A stretch of 64,000 bases of DNA from Ehretia macrophylla (taxonomy: Eukaryota; Streptophyta; Magnoliopsida; Boraginales; Ehretiaceae), in contig CM075778.1 of the NCBI GenBank assembly GCA_037974665.1, positions 9,537,001 to 9,601,000 on the forward strand, written 5' to 3'. The notes below the pieces were generated by a model that saw only the letters and a program-made list of their open reading frames with translations, was not told the origin of the DNA and made no database searches. A program made the position numbers and the translations under genes. Position 1 is the stretch's first letter. Each line of letters begins with the position of its first letter. Shown here in pieces: positions 36,436-49,015 of the stretch.

Positions 36436-36590
36436 AGGTAATTGTATGACGGAAAAAATTTGAGAATGATAATCGTTTCAAATTAAAGGGTTTGTATTTT
36501 ACGCATATAGTAATTGTATGAAAGAAAAAACTTAAAAATGGTACTCATATTAAATTAGAGATGTTTGTGTTTCATGCACCAAACACCTTT
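36436..36590. repeat. Two diverged tandem copies of a unit of about 75 bp
   Basis: AATTGTATGACGGAAAAAA at about 36438 and AATTGTATGAAAGAAAAAA at about 36513 each begin a unit that continues with related sequence (GAGAATGATAATCG / AAAAATGGTACTCA) and ends in TTTACGCA / TTTCATGCA. A block starting TTTCACACTC before them (about 36374) has a related copy at about 36974, just before a long A-run. Confidence 0.6.
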
Positions 36591-37011
36591 TAATCGTTTA
36601 AAACCTAACCCTTATATAAAGCTTCACGTTAGTATAACTAAGTCCAAAATAAATCCCAATTTTAGTGGATTCATCATGTTAAAAAATCCTACTTTCACTA
36701 TAAACCATCTATTTTGTATGTATAAATTATGTTTTAAAATATCTATATTTTCATCTATGATCTTTCACTATTAAATCTTGAAAATCTAGTTTTATTTCCA
36801 ATCCTTTCTTGTACACATAAAATAATTTTAAAACATCGAAATCTCCTTTTCCAATTTATTACCCATAAATTTCTCAAATGCGTTGCTCTTTGCCAAACAC
36901 CAATTACACTAAAACACTCGAACTCAAGAAAGGAAATTAACTATAAAACAATAGCCAAACAATCCTTTAATGTTTCACACTCTTTAACTCTAATAAAAAA
37001 CCCAAAAAGAG

Positions 37012-37014
<3 letters not shown>

Positions 37015-37050
<36 letters not shown>
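37015..37050. repeat. Poly(A) run of about 35
   Basis: A nearly pure A homopolymer lies about 530 bp upstream of the beta-galactosidase start. It is next to a copy of the TTTCACACTC-type repeat, so it may be the tail or an expansion of that repeat. Confidence 0.8.
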
Positions 37051-37055
<5 letters not shown>

Positions 37056-37423
37056 TTCCCCAAAACTTAAAAAATACAAAAAAATTAGGTAATTTTATGA
37101 AGTCCAAAAAAAATAAAAAAGTATAAAATAGGTCCCACTCTAGTGTGTCCAATGTGTTAGAGTGGACCCCACTTTCACTTAAAACCATCTTCAAAGCACT
37201 CCATTTTTATGCCATACCCCCAAGTATACTCATTTATTACTTACTACACTAGTCTACTACTACAACACTATTATCACTAAAAATTACACACACAACACAC
37301 ACTAAAACAAACAAAAGGAAAGAAAAAACAAAAAGTCACAAACATTGAGACAGCAAAAACAGCTGTTTCCCTTGTTATAACAGTGCTTAAACCAACTTTT
37401 ATGTGTGTGTGTATCTTTCTTTG

Positions 37424-37430
37424 TATAAAA
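37424..37430 (+). promoter_or_regulatory. Putative TATA box of the beta-galactosidase gene
   Basis: TATAAAA lies about 150 bp before the start codon. This would place a start of transcription near 37455-37460 and a 5' leader of about 120 bases. A weaker match (CATAAAAGG, around 37481) lies closer to the ATG. Confidence 0.5.
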
Positions 37431-37569
37431 GAAGCAGCATAGAATAAAGTGTCTAGTACTGCGAAAGAAAAGAAGGCACTACATAAAAGGCCAAAGCTTT
37501 GTAAAGGTGAAAGCTTGAAGCATCAGGGTTGTTTTTTTGGGGGGTGTGTGTTGTTTTTCGGTTTAGTTA

Positions 37570-37656
37570 ATGCATAATGGAGAAAAGGGTATTGAAAAAT
37601 GCAATGTGGAGAAAAGCATTGGTGGTGTTAATGTGGTCATGGTTTTCATGTTGTGA
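37570..37656 (+). promoter_or_regulatory. Upstream ORF overlapping the beta-galactosidase start
   Basis: An ATG at 37570, seven bases before the main ATG and in another frame, opens 28 codons that end in TGA at 37654-37656 inside exon 1. Its context is weak (T at -3, C at +4), while the main start has A at -3 and G at +4. Leaky scanning would be needed to reach the main start. Confidence 0.5.
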
Positions 37657-40600
37657 AGCTTCTGTTTCATATGACCATAAGGCCATCATTGTCAATGGAC
37701 AAAGAAGAATCCTCATTTCTGGATCCATTCACTACCCAAGAAGCACACCTGAGGTATGTTTTTCACATTTTCCATGTTTCTTGAAAAAGGGTGTGTTTTT
37801 ATGTGTGGTGTGTGTGTGTGTTGCATGTGTATTGTTTTCATTAAATGGTTGTATAAAGATTGTATCTTTATTCTGTTTGTTTAATGTGTTTTGTTTTGTT
37901 CACATTTCAATGAAGTGGGTGTATAAAGATTAAATGTTTATTATGTTTGCTTAATTTTTTATGTTTTTTGGTTTTTTGGGGTGTGGTAGATGTGGCCAGA
38001 TCTTATACAGAAGGCAAAAAAAGGGGGTTTAGATGTGATTCAGACATATGTATTTTGGAATGGACATGAGCCTGAACCTGGGAAAGTAAGTAAATTTGCC
38101 TCCTTTTTAGTTGCTTGTTTCGGGAGACTATTTGGACTGACGCAAGAATTTTCTGATTGTTTGTTATTATTTACAAACATGAGCTAAAGTTTGCCCTTTT
38201 TATTGTTTATTGTATAGTATTACTTTGAAGAAAGGTATGATCTGGTGAAGTTCATTAAGCTAGTGAAGGAGGCAGGGCTTTATGTTAATCTTAGGATTGG
38301 CCCCTATGTTTGTGCTGAATGGAACTTTGGGTAATGTTTCAGGATAGCATTGCCTTCAAGAAAGATTTAATTCCATTTTTGGTAATAATGTTTGTGTGTT
38401 AAGCATCCGTGTTGTTTCGATTTCAGGGGGTTTCCGGTTTGGCTAAAGTATGTTCCTGGTATCAGTTTTCGAACAGATAACGGCCCTTTCAAGGTTAGGC
38501 AACTAACTGCTCTTGTGAATTTTTCATTTATCTTGATCTCTTTTAGTGTTTAATATCCATTTATGTGATTTGTTTCTATTCTTTTGCTGTTATATTTTGG
38601 TTTCCTCAAATGCTGTGATAGGCTGCAATGGAAAAATTCACAACCAAGATTGTGAATATGATGAAAGCAGAGAGGTTATTTGAATCTCAGGGTGGTCCGA
38701 TTATTCTATCGCAGGTATTAAAGATATTGCACTTTTATTATTTTTCATCTTTCTCTATGATCTTACGATATTAAAGAAATCTTAGAAAGTTTCTTTCTTT
38801 TTAACTGTATGTGATAGATTGAGAATGAATATGGACCAATGGAGTATGAAATTGGCGCACCTGGTCAAGCTTATACAGAATGGGCAGCTAAGATGGCTGT
38901 GGATCTCGACACCGGTGTCCCATGGGTTATGTGCAAGCAAGATGATGCCCCTGATCCTGTTGTAAGTGTCACCACTTTATGCCAAAATATTGTTTAGATC
39001 TTCCATTTTGTCATGATCTTTTTCTCACCCTTGATGGTTTGCAACTATGTTCCTCCATTCTTAGTGTTCAACCTATGTAACTGTTCTTGTCCCCTTCCAA
39101 TCATGGATGATTTTGAAAGATCTTAACTCTGCACAAGGCCAGAATTTATTTTTTTCTTCTCTCCTATCTGTTGTATTTTGTCTTAGATGTATGCACTGAC
39201 CACTGAAACCATCTTCTATTCTCCATTGAAGTGCTTCTGTTTCAACTTTTGTCTAACTTTGCATGTGATCTGCTAAACAAAATTTTCAAAAATTCCCTTC
39301 AAGAATACTTTATGTTATCAAAAAGAGAAATGTAAATGTCTGTTTGATATTTGTTTCTTTGTACGCAATTAATTAAAATTATTTGACATTAACATGTACG
39401 TGTTCGTCCTGATCAGATTAATGCCTGCAATGGTTTCTACTGTGACTACTTCTCTCCAAATAAGGCTTACAAGCCCAAGATGTGGACTGAAGCCTGGACT
39501 GGCTGGTAAATTCACACACTTTTCTTTCAGTGATGTGGCCGAATTTCTGAATCTTCATGTCTATAATTTTAAACATTTTCTTGCTGATCATCACTCTGAA
39601 TTGAATTTCACAGGTTTACTGAATTTGGAGGAGCAGTTCCTTATCGTCCAGTGGAAGATTTGGCTTTCTCTGTTGCGAGGTTTATACAGAATGGGGGTGC
39701 TTTCATTAATTACTATATGGTAAGTTCATTTATTGTTTGATCAGTCCTTTTCAGTATTTTGTTATAAATATGCAACTGAACTTGTTTTGTTTTCCCTTAT
39801 ATTTTGTTTTTGCCAGTATCATGGAGGAACAAACTTTGGCAGGACATCTGGTGGTCCATTTATAGCCACTAGCTACGACTATGATGCACCTCTCGATGAA
39901 TATGGTATGCATGCAGGTTCACCTTATGAAAGTTGTGTTTATGTTGAACTTGTTTATCTGATATTTATGTATCATGCCTCGTGACTGCAAAGTCTCTTTT
40001 TCGTTCTAGGCGGAATATGACATGGAGAATTAAGATTTTGGCCTTTAGGTTGTCACCTGTTCTCTATAGTCCAACTACTGGCATGTAACAAGATAAAATT
40101 TGCTGAGTGATGTAAGAGGGTCAGTCTTCTGTTAGACAAACTAAAAAGTGATACCCTATACGCTTTGCATTTGTGAGATAGCATTGATGTTAAAAGAAAA
40201 CTGAAACACACCATTCTATGTCCGACGTGTAGATCCTGTGGGGGGGTATGGCACATCATAAGTGTATTTATGGATATCTTGCTTTGTTGCTTCTTTATTC
40301 AAAATTTGAGAAGTAACAGTGTAGCAAGCTAAAGTTATCTCTTCTAACGTCACCTTGACTGCAACCTAAGATACCTACTGAAAAAGCTATTCGTATGACG
40401 TCCTACCTTACAGATTTTCATGGAAGTATGTATATTAGCATTCTGTGAAGTGATATCTCTTGGCTTCTGATATGGGCCTTTGTCAAAATCATCTATCTTT
40501 GAGTGTCAACATCAGTAAATTATCAAGAAGTTATAGATTCATTCTCTAACTGATCAAAGCTGTGGCTTTCTTTATCCAGGACTATTCCGGCAACCCAAGT

Positions 40601-43515
40601 GGGGTCATCTGAAAGATCTGCACAGAGCAATAAAGCTGTGTGAGTCAGCTTTAGTATCTGGAGATCCTACCGTGACACCTCTTGGAAACTATCAAGAGGT
40701 TAGATTTACTCTGGTTCTCTTGGAGCTAATTAGCCTCTCTGTAACCGAAAGTGTAGCCACTCACCTTACTATCTTTTGTCAATGCAGGCCCGTGTTTATA
40801 AATCTAAGTCGGGAGCTTGTGCTGCATTCCTTGCAAACTATAATCAGCATTCTTTTGCCAAGGTAGCTTTTGGGAATATGCATTATAACCTGCCGCCTTG
40901 GTCCATTAGCATCCTTCCTGACTGCAAGAACACAGTCTATAATACTGCAAGGGTGAGTAAGATAATTCTTCGTTGAAACATTTTAGCTTTTCCAGGTATA
41001 ATTTTCAAACATTAACCCCATGAACATGATAAGATGTCCCAAATTATGAAAACGTAGTACATTGATTCAAAAGCATTGTTGCCCACTTAACTGGATGTTG
41101 ATATACATATGGAAGCTTGTGAAAAAAAAAAAATTATTGACATCAAAGCAAATTTCTTCTGAAGGTTGGTGCACAAAGCGCCCAGATGAAGATGACTCCT
41201 GTTCGTCGCGGATTCTCTTGGCAGTCATACAATGATGAGACAGCGTCTTACCAAGACAGTACATTCACAATGTCTGGATTGCTGGAGCAGATAAATACCA
41301 CCAGGGATGTGTCAGATTATCTATGGTATACAACAGAGTAAGTGTTGCGTTTTCCTTTCTAATAGATCTTTATCTCGTGAACTAGTGTGGTTTAACTTGA
41401 CGTTTAAGATAATTCTATCAATCTTGCAGTGTCAAGATTGACCCCAGTGAAGGATTTCTGAGAGGAGGGAATTGGCCTGTTCTGACAGTTATGTCAGCTG
41501 GCCATGCTTTGCATGTTTTCATCAATGGTCAATTAGCAGGTAGGCAACATGATGTTAAAGATTATATTTCTGTCTAATCAAGAGCAGCTTATAATATATT
41601 GTTCATGGACTAAAACCATCTACTACGCTGATTTCTAGCAGGAAGTACTTATGGAAGATTAGAAAACCCAAAGCTTACTTTTAGTCAAGGTGTAAATTTG
41701 AGAGCTGGGGTCAACACGATTTCACTCCTGAGCATTGCTGTTGGTCTACCGGTTGGTTTCTTTTTTCTTGTCTCTATCTATCTGTTTGTTTGCTGTATGT
41801 TTGCATATGGACACTCACCTGCATAGGCACACGAGTACGCTCGTGTGGGGGGCCCCTAGCAGAAAAAAAAGAAAAAATAAAATGTATCAATCATGGTGAT
41901 TAACGGGATTGTTGATTTATCACACATTTCTAATATCTGCATTTGCATGCGTGAAAAATTTAGAATATCGGCCCTCATTTTGAGACATGGAATGCTGGTG
42001 TCCTCGGCCCAGTTTCACTATATGGACTTAATGAGGGAAGAAGAGACTTATCTTGGCAGAAGTGGTCTTACAAGGTATATGTCTAAGCAGTCAATCTAAA
42101 AGTCTAAAAGTCTGATTACAGACATCATCGAGCATAATTTGACTATGTTTTCACCAGGTTGGTCTAAAAGGGGAAGCTTTGAGTCTTCATTCGCTCAGCG
42201 GAAGCTCTTCTGTTGAGTGGACTGAAGGTTCTGTTGTGGCTTGGAATCAACCGTTGACCTGGTATAAGGTATGCACACCATTCCGCATGTATGAGACTAT
42301 ATACTGGTTGCAGAATATCAATCCCGAGCACGTCTGGTCAAAGTCTATCTTGTCTTTACCACAAATCATTTTCCTAAAGTCCACTAACATTCTTAGTACA
42401 TCTCCAGACCACATTCAATGCTCCGGGAGGAGATGAGCCTTTGGCTTTGGATATGGGTAGCATGGGTAAGGGTCAAATATGGATAAACAGTCACAACGTT
42501 GGAAGATACTGGCCTGCATACAAAGCAGCTGGTACTTGTGGTGCCTGTAATTATGCAGGCTGGTTCGACGAGAAAAAATGCTTGAGTAATTGTGGGGAGG
42601 CTTCTCAAAGATGGTATACTGCATGTTTAGCTTTACTTTTGCTCAATCAGATATTTTAAATAGCTGACTGACCTCTCTGAGATTGATAAATTTAGGTACC
42701 ATGTCCCTCGCTCCTCGCTGCGTCCAAGGGGAAATTTGCTGGTTGTATTTGAGGAATTGGGTGGAAATCCTAATGGGATCTCTCTAGTGAAACGAGAAAT
42801 AGCAAGTGTATGCGCAGATATATTTGAATGGCAACCAACATTAATGAATTATCAGATGCAAGCTTCAGGTGAAGTCAACAAACCACTGCGACCTAAAGCT
42901 CATCTGTGGTGTGCTCCTGGCCAGAAGATCACTTCGATTAAATTTGCTAGCTTCGGAACACCAGAGGGGGTTTGTGGAAGCTTCCATGAGGGAAGTTGCC
43001 ATGCCCATAAGTCATATGACGCTTTTGAAAAGGTATATACAGAACTTGAATCAAAATTTTGTTAACTCTCGATTTCTTGATTCTTAAATTATTATGATAT
43101 GGAATTTTATAAACTGCTCTTAAAATTTTTTCTCTATAGTTCCTACTTTTTCAAACTTTTTTCCAATTTTCTCTTTTCCCCTCCCTGATAAAAAATGAAG
43201 GTACTCTGCTTGGAATCTTTTACCGAATGTAAGAATGTCTTTCAACGCAAAAGCTATAGGTTTCTGAAGATATTGTGATATCAATATACAACTCAACTTG
43301 GCACCATTTCCCTAATAAGGAGACCAGATGAAATTTTAATCAGCTGATTTGGTGTGGATTTGTGATTTCTAGATTTGCCCGAGTAATTGTATACTGTATT
43401 GCAGGAATGCATTGGGCAGCAAATATGCGCTGTAACTGTAGCACCTGAGACATTTGGAGGAGATCCATGTCCGAATGTCATGAAGAAACTTTCTGTCGAG
43501 GCAATCTGCAGTTGA
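37577..43515 (+). CDS. BGAL1: Secreted beta-galactosidase, GH35, BGAL1-like, 19 exons, 841 aa
   Basis: Hydrolyses terminal beta-galactosyl residues; plant BGAL1-type enzymes act in the apoplast on cell-wall galactans/arabinogalactan side chains (family knowledge). Exons: 37577-37753, 37990-38085, 38218-38330, 38427-38493, 38622-38714, 38818-38961, 39417-39505, 39614-39719, 39817-39904, 40580-40698, 40788-40952, 41165-41337, 41430-41539, 41642-41751, 41964-42074, 42158-42268, 42408-42613, 42696-43032, 43405-43515. The model closes in frame at 841 residues, as expected for the family. Residues 1 to about 30 are a signal peptide (basic start, [10 protein letters not shown] core). GH35 signature [14 protein letters not shown] is present, with acid/base E186; nucleophile E255 is in [10 protein letters not shown]. 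The Cys-rich C-terminus (about 755-841, CAPGQKI to [10 protein letters not shown]) is the SUEL lectin-like domain. An in-frame Met10 gives a more typical signal peptide. Confidence 0.96.
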
Positions 43516-44190
43516 CGACACTGCATCTGTGAAACAATGGAAGCGCAAGGCGGACCAAATCCATGCCAAAGTAATCCACAGGTCCCACTTTAATTCTCTC
43601 AGAACCATTCTAATTTTTAGATATTTATTTCTTCAGCCGTAATTTTTTGAGACACTATTTATTTTTGGCTTTGCTGGGGTAAGTTGTACAGCTTTGCAAC
43701 ACACCCTTAGCCGAAAGCCCATAATTATTGTGAAGATGATTCCGGAGAAAATTTTGTACATAAAGAAGCTCTTATCCGGTGGTTATTGGCCTGCAATTGG
43801 AATACTAGAAGTCTAATCAACTACAGATTGTTTGAAATTGAAACCATTTACGTTCTGGAGGTTGAAATGCACATCGCGATGATTGTAACCGAGTCCATGT
43901 GCATATCTCCAGTCTTAGATTATGTAAGCTTTTGGCTTTCAAGAATGTCTTGTAGTGTCTCTTATGTATAAGAAAAGCAATCATTCATTGCTTTATGCTT
44001 GTAACACTAGTAATGAAGCTATTCATTTTTTCTTTCACTTGTTGATCTTTTGCTGCATTTTTTCTAGTATGTTGATGAACTTATATATGCCCCCTGCAAA
44101 CGTACGTGTCAGTCTCTGTCCCTTCTCTCTGTGTTACACCAGTTACTTTGTTTATCACCATGTTCATAGCTGATTACAAACAAGGTTTAT
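43516..44190. other. 3' flank of the beta-galactosidase gene
   Basis: Expected 3' UTR and downstream sequence. No second gene is seen, and no canonical AATAAA stands out near the stop. Confidence 0.5.
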
Positions 44191-44194
44191 CTTT

Positions 44195-44365
44195 GGCCCT
44201 CGTGCCCGGCAGCCCGAAACCCCCAGCCCCCATCCCAATGCACTTGACCCCGAGCCCATAGGCACCACCACCATCCCCAACCCCTAGACCAGCCGGGCAG
44301 CCGTGGGCAGGCCAGTGAAGCCAGCCAGGCAGTCATCAGGAAGGCCAGTTTAGCAGCCCCTCATG
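44195..44365. other. GC-rich, C-skewed island
   Basis: About 170 bp with words such as GCCCGGCAGCCCGAAACCCC, CACCACCACCATCCCC and GGGCAGCCGTGGGCAGGCC stand out in AT-rich surroundings. No frame has family similarity that I recognise. It may be a fragment of a coding or repeat sequence. Confidence 0.5.
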
Positions 44366-44639
44366 CCTACTGATGGAGGGAGTAGCTATGAGTGTGATTC
44401 AATGTTGTAAACAATGCAAATCATTTCATAATAAGATCTTACTTATAATATAATAACGTTATGAATAGAAGTGCTTATAATTTATCTATGGTGCACACAC
44501 CTCTCAAACATTTCAAGATATGCAACCTATTTTTGGTTTGAGGGATCTAAACTAACTCCATACACTCTTCTTTTGTGAAGATGACTTCAGAAATTTCATG
44601 TGTGTACATGATTTTTTTTTTTTTTTGCATTTCGTTTTA

Positions 44640-45117
44640 ATCAAATAGTGTAGATAAAAGGAAAAAACCCTGAGACGAGTATTAAGCTGAATATTGATGG
44701 ATACTCTAAAGGGCCGAAACACTATGGGGACTTGGGTGACAGGATTCACCAAGAATCTCGGCATCGCCACAAATAATTGGGCAGAAATATCAACCCTTAC
44801 AGAAGGCCTTGTTCGAGCTGTAGAATGGGGATTGATAGGCTCATTATTGAGACCGACTCACAAATGATGGTTACTCATTAAAAGCAAGACACTAAATCAT
44901 AGCCTGTTGAGAATGATGCTTTAAGACTGTCAACGGATATTTATAGAATATGCTAACTTTCAGTTCGTCTATGTTTATCGTGACTTGGCACGTACGTTGT
45001 GGAGAGTTTGCTTCAACATCTTTTATTAAAAAAAGATAGAACGGGGGAAATTTACCCTAAAATGGTTGTCTTGTAATTGGCATTGCCTCCTTTTAACCCA
45101 AAAAAAAAAAAAAAAAA
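44640..45117 (+). mobile_element. Degenerate 5'-truncated LINE, RNase H region
   Basis: AAGCTGAATATTGATGG (KLNIDG) starts an RNase H-like domain as in LINE ORF2. Later words such as RLIIETDSQMM fit the same domain, but stops and frameshifts break it. The element ends AACCC followed by an A-run of 19 (45099-45117). No clear target duplication was seen. The damage suggests an older insertion than the one at 15240. Confidence 0.7.
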
Positions 45118-47384
45118 AGGGAAGAAGAAGAAAGAGAGAGAGAAAACAAGGCCCAAGCTTGAGCACAGTGGTTTTGAACTGTGATAGACTTGTGATTGTT
45201 CTGGAACTGCTTTAGCAAAAGCATATAGTGTTTTTTTTTTTTTTTGTTTACAATGGAGGTCGAACCCATTGCTTAAATTTAAAATTTCTAATCATAATAG
45301 GTTTTTACTCAATTATTTCACCTGACAATATCCTTTTATCGATGAGGTTTTGATTTAGTGGTAAAGATAGTCCATTGAAGTCTTGGAAATATGTGATTTT
45401 GGGTTTATTCACGCTACACGCAAGTTATACGTCTTATAATATGTTAATTATTTGTCCCACTATAAATAAGGTTAAAGGTACTGATGCATTTAAGGGTGAA
45501 ATAGGTTTGCATCTTAATTTGTTCTTGAAAATGTTTATCTATTAAAATATTTTTGATCTGAAAAATTAATCTAGTTTTCATTGAAAAGGGTTATTCGTAA
45601 AAGTATTAAATGATGTACTTTAAGTCCACTTAACAAAAATCTAGATGTATTAAAAATTATAAGGTTTCATTCTAAATACATTTAAAAGATTAAACACACG
45701 TAATACACACATGAAAGATTGAAGATGGCATGGAACATGCCATACGTGAAATATTGAACGCACATGAACATGAGTTAAGATGGGTTACACGTGGATGAAT
45801 AAAATTAGACCAAGACTAACTTTAATAACATGTTAAGAATTATAAAATTTTATTTTTAAACTAATTAATATTAAGTGAAGTAATTTAAGTTCTTACAAGA
45901 ATTTATAATTTTTTTTATATAAAATAAGTATATATTCTAATAATATCGGCCCGTACTCTTATTGATTGACCAAAAAAAAAGGAGAAAAGAACCCGTCTTG
46001 GTGCAGAAGCCATAACACTCCACAACTTTATAGCTGAAGATTTACAAGTATTTAAAGTGTTAAAGAAGTTAATGAGGACTTCCTAAAGCAATATTAATGA
46101 GGGGTTAATGGATAATTAATGATCACGTTAGGTAAGTGCTTTTCTATTAATGGGGTACATTCAATGTCATTGATATAACAAAGTCAGCTGCAACATAGCC
46201 ATTTCGTAGGAAAGGTCAACATCATTTTGACTGCCATATGTCATGGTGAAGTGTGTCTATTACCATGAAATTACGAGGTTTGAATTTTTCGGAATCATAT
46301 TAGGAGTGTTGAAATTATAAAAATATAATTTTGTACGAAAGAAATATTATTTAAGTTAGTTAAATTTAACGTCTATTAAAATTGATTTTAAAGAAATTAA
46401 TTTTTTAGTTAATTTAAATTTAAAATATGAACGAATCTTTTATTTACGATCCAAATACCGTTAAACTAATTCTTTGAAGGTTACGTAACTTTTAAGTTGC
46501 TTAAAGCAAATTAACGACTAAATCTAGACCGCTTGACTACTGAGTCTGGACTAATACTACTTGGACTAGTTCTATTGCTGTGATGTTTCATCAATTCATT
46601 CTCTCTTTTAGGAATATTCTAGATAGATATGTATTGACCTCATGGTCAAATAAATAGATCTAGTTTCTGTCGGGTTTGAAATATTGATGATCATACCTTT
46701 AGGTAATTGTAATCAACATATGTAAATATTTTTCAGTAGTAATAGAAACTCACTTGCTTTTAGTAAAAAAATTGATCTAGTTTCCAACATTTGGAATTTT
46801 TGGTATTGGTATCAAACTTCTAAACCGGGAGAGCGTGAGCCCAACTAAGCAAACAAGTTTGGGAAGGGCACTTTAAGGTCCGTTGAAAAGATTCGAATAG
46901 CAAATATTGGCTGTTACTCATTGAAATCATGTAGGATAGTGCATACATAAAATGGAGGAGGCTTACCATTACTAATTCGTGGAATACTAAGTAATTTGAT
47001 ATTGCAAGTCCCTATAAAAGAGCTTGTTGACCATAACAGGGATGTTCATATTATATTTGTTGGCCGATGACACAATACATAGGACCTTCGTATGAAAGTC
47101 TATCAAGAAAAATTATTATTATAAGACTTACAAGTTATAAATTCATTTTATTGTAACTATTTTTAAAAATATATATATATAAAATATAATAGATTTTAAT
47201 GTAAGTACGGCCTTTTTTTCTAGATTTCGTACATAATAGACGTTTCGCATATTGAATTCCTACTTGACTACTGCTAATTAAGCTAGTAATGTATTTCCTA
47301 GAACCAGAGTCCTCAATCTAAAATAAGCGAATGCTTAGGTAGAGAATATCAAAAGAGGAAAAATATTTATTCTTATTGAAAACT
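45118..47384. other. Intergenic sequence, no gene seen
   Basis: AT-rich. A segment near 45345-45440 (GATTTAGTGGTAAAGATAG, later TTTTGGGTTTATTC) loosely recalls pol III box A/box B spacing of tRNA-derived SINEs, but the match is too weak to call. Confidence 0.45.
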
Positions 47385-47389
47385 CTTAA

Positions 47390-48810
47390 ATACAGTTGTG
47401 TATCATAAATAACAGTATTTTAGGATTTGAACTTAATCTAATATAAAATTAAGGATTTGAACTTCAAAACATTTGATGGAAGGGTTCGAATTTAAAAAAT
47501 AAGATGTTTTACACACTGTTAATTAACAATGTTAGTATTTTATTTACATGACATTTTTTCTTTTCTTTTAAATATTATATGGTATTTTCTTTCTTCATTC
47601 CAACACCCACATGACATTGTTCTAAACATTAAATAAAAATAATTTTTAAATATCTTACATTTAACAACAACGGAATAAATATTAGACCTTTTTAAAACTT
47701 TAAAAAAAAGATATCAACATATATACGCACATATAAATACAAACCTATAGTTGTATCTGTATAGGAAGGGCAAGAATAAAAACAATTGAGACTAAATCTG
47801 ATGTAGGCCCTTTTTAGGCAAAGGAATATTTTTATTTGAAAGATATCATATTAATTGGTGAATTTTTTGTTGATGTGAAATAAACTCCAACATAATTAAG
47901 ATACATTCTTAGAACTTTCAAATGCCTTATTTTGTTACTTTAACACTTTGAAATTGGAAAATTTTGATGAGCTTGGGAGTTTAATGGTTGTTATTGAATT
48001 TTTCTAGGAAAGCAAGCCTAGAAATGATTACATGCCCATATAATTTAAGTTATAGATGCAACATCATATTAGCCCCTCTTTCTACTTTTTTTTTTTTAAA
48101 GAGTATATATGTCTAGGTTTTTTTATCGGATTATTATAACTTTATTAAGTTTTTTGTTTTCTGATACTTGAAAGGCATAGTTAATTTATATTTTCTAATT
48201 TATATATATATATATATATATGAAATTTTAATTATATGTCATAACTAGAATTATACGAGGATATGTATCAACAATTAAGATTCACCTAATTATTTAAACT
48301 CGAAAACAAAACATTTTTTTTTTAATATATAGATAAGGAAAAACTTTTGTAGTGCATTGTCACTGATAATGGTTTGAATCTTTGCTCCTATCTTGCTTGC
48401 GAATTATTTGATAGCGTCTGATGCTGCTTACAGATTGTTTGATAGTGCTATGAGAATAATTAGATATTATGGTCAATCAATCCAAAAGTGTGTGAGACAA
48501 TGCCACATAAGAGTTGAAAAAATGCTACATAGGATTTGAAATAAAATAAAATGTCACGTAAGTAAACACTAATGGTAGACAATGCCACGTAAGGATTGAA
48601 AAAAATACTAAATAGGATTTGAAAAAAATAAAAATGTCACGTAAGTGAAATACTAACACTGTTAACCAGTCTAAAGTACCTCTCTTTTAGAATTTTGAAT
48701 CCTTTCATGAAAAGTTTTAAATTCAAGCCCTTAATTCAATATTGGACCAAATTCAGGCCCAAAATGACCTTAATCCCATATATAAAAAGTTCACATACAT
48801 AGTTAAGGAA
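47390..48810. mobile_element. Large inverted-repeat element, about 1.4 kb, probably non-autonomous
   Basis: Left sequence about 47400-47570 (GGATTTGAACTT, GAAGGGTTCGAATTTAAAA, GTTAATTAACAATGTTAGTATT, ACATGACATTTTTT) is mirrored on the right at about 48630-48800. The reverse complement of the right side reads GGTTAACAGTGTTAGTATT, ACGTGACATTTTT and GAAAGGATTC. The inverted arms exceed 120 bp but are diverged. No transposase frame exists. No target duplication was fixed, so the edges and class (Mutator-like is plausible) are tentative. Confidence 0.55.
48496..48658. repeat. Tandem duplication of an 82-bp unit
   Basis: The unit starting GACAATGCCACATAAG at 48496 repeats as GACAATGCCACGTAAGG at 48578, with the shared internal words ATAGGATTTGAAA and TGTCACGTAAGT. 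It lies in the right arm region of the large inverted-repeat element. Confidence 0.8.
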
Positions 48811-49015
48811 AATTTATAACACATTAGAATTCTTTGCCTTTGATGGAATTGAGATTATTGAATTAAAATAAAAAATAACTTTCAATTCCAATGTCACATT
48901 GTGACAGAAGAAAAAAGAAAATCCTTTAAAAACATTTATGACGAATATTTGCAGTAACTAGTTACTATATATTCAATGATATTCGTCTTGAAAATTCAAA
49001 TGAACAAATAAATTT

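Noticed and set aside
39733-39984. Separate small gene inside the beta-galactosidase locus
   Set aside because: The frame is exon 9 of the beta-galactosidase running into its introns.
45345-45440. Possible tRNA-derived SINE
   Set aside because: Only weak box A/box B resemblance, no tail and no target duplication.
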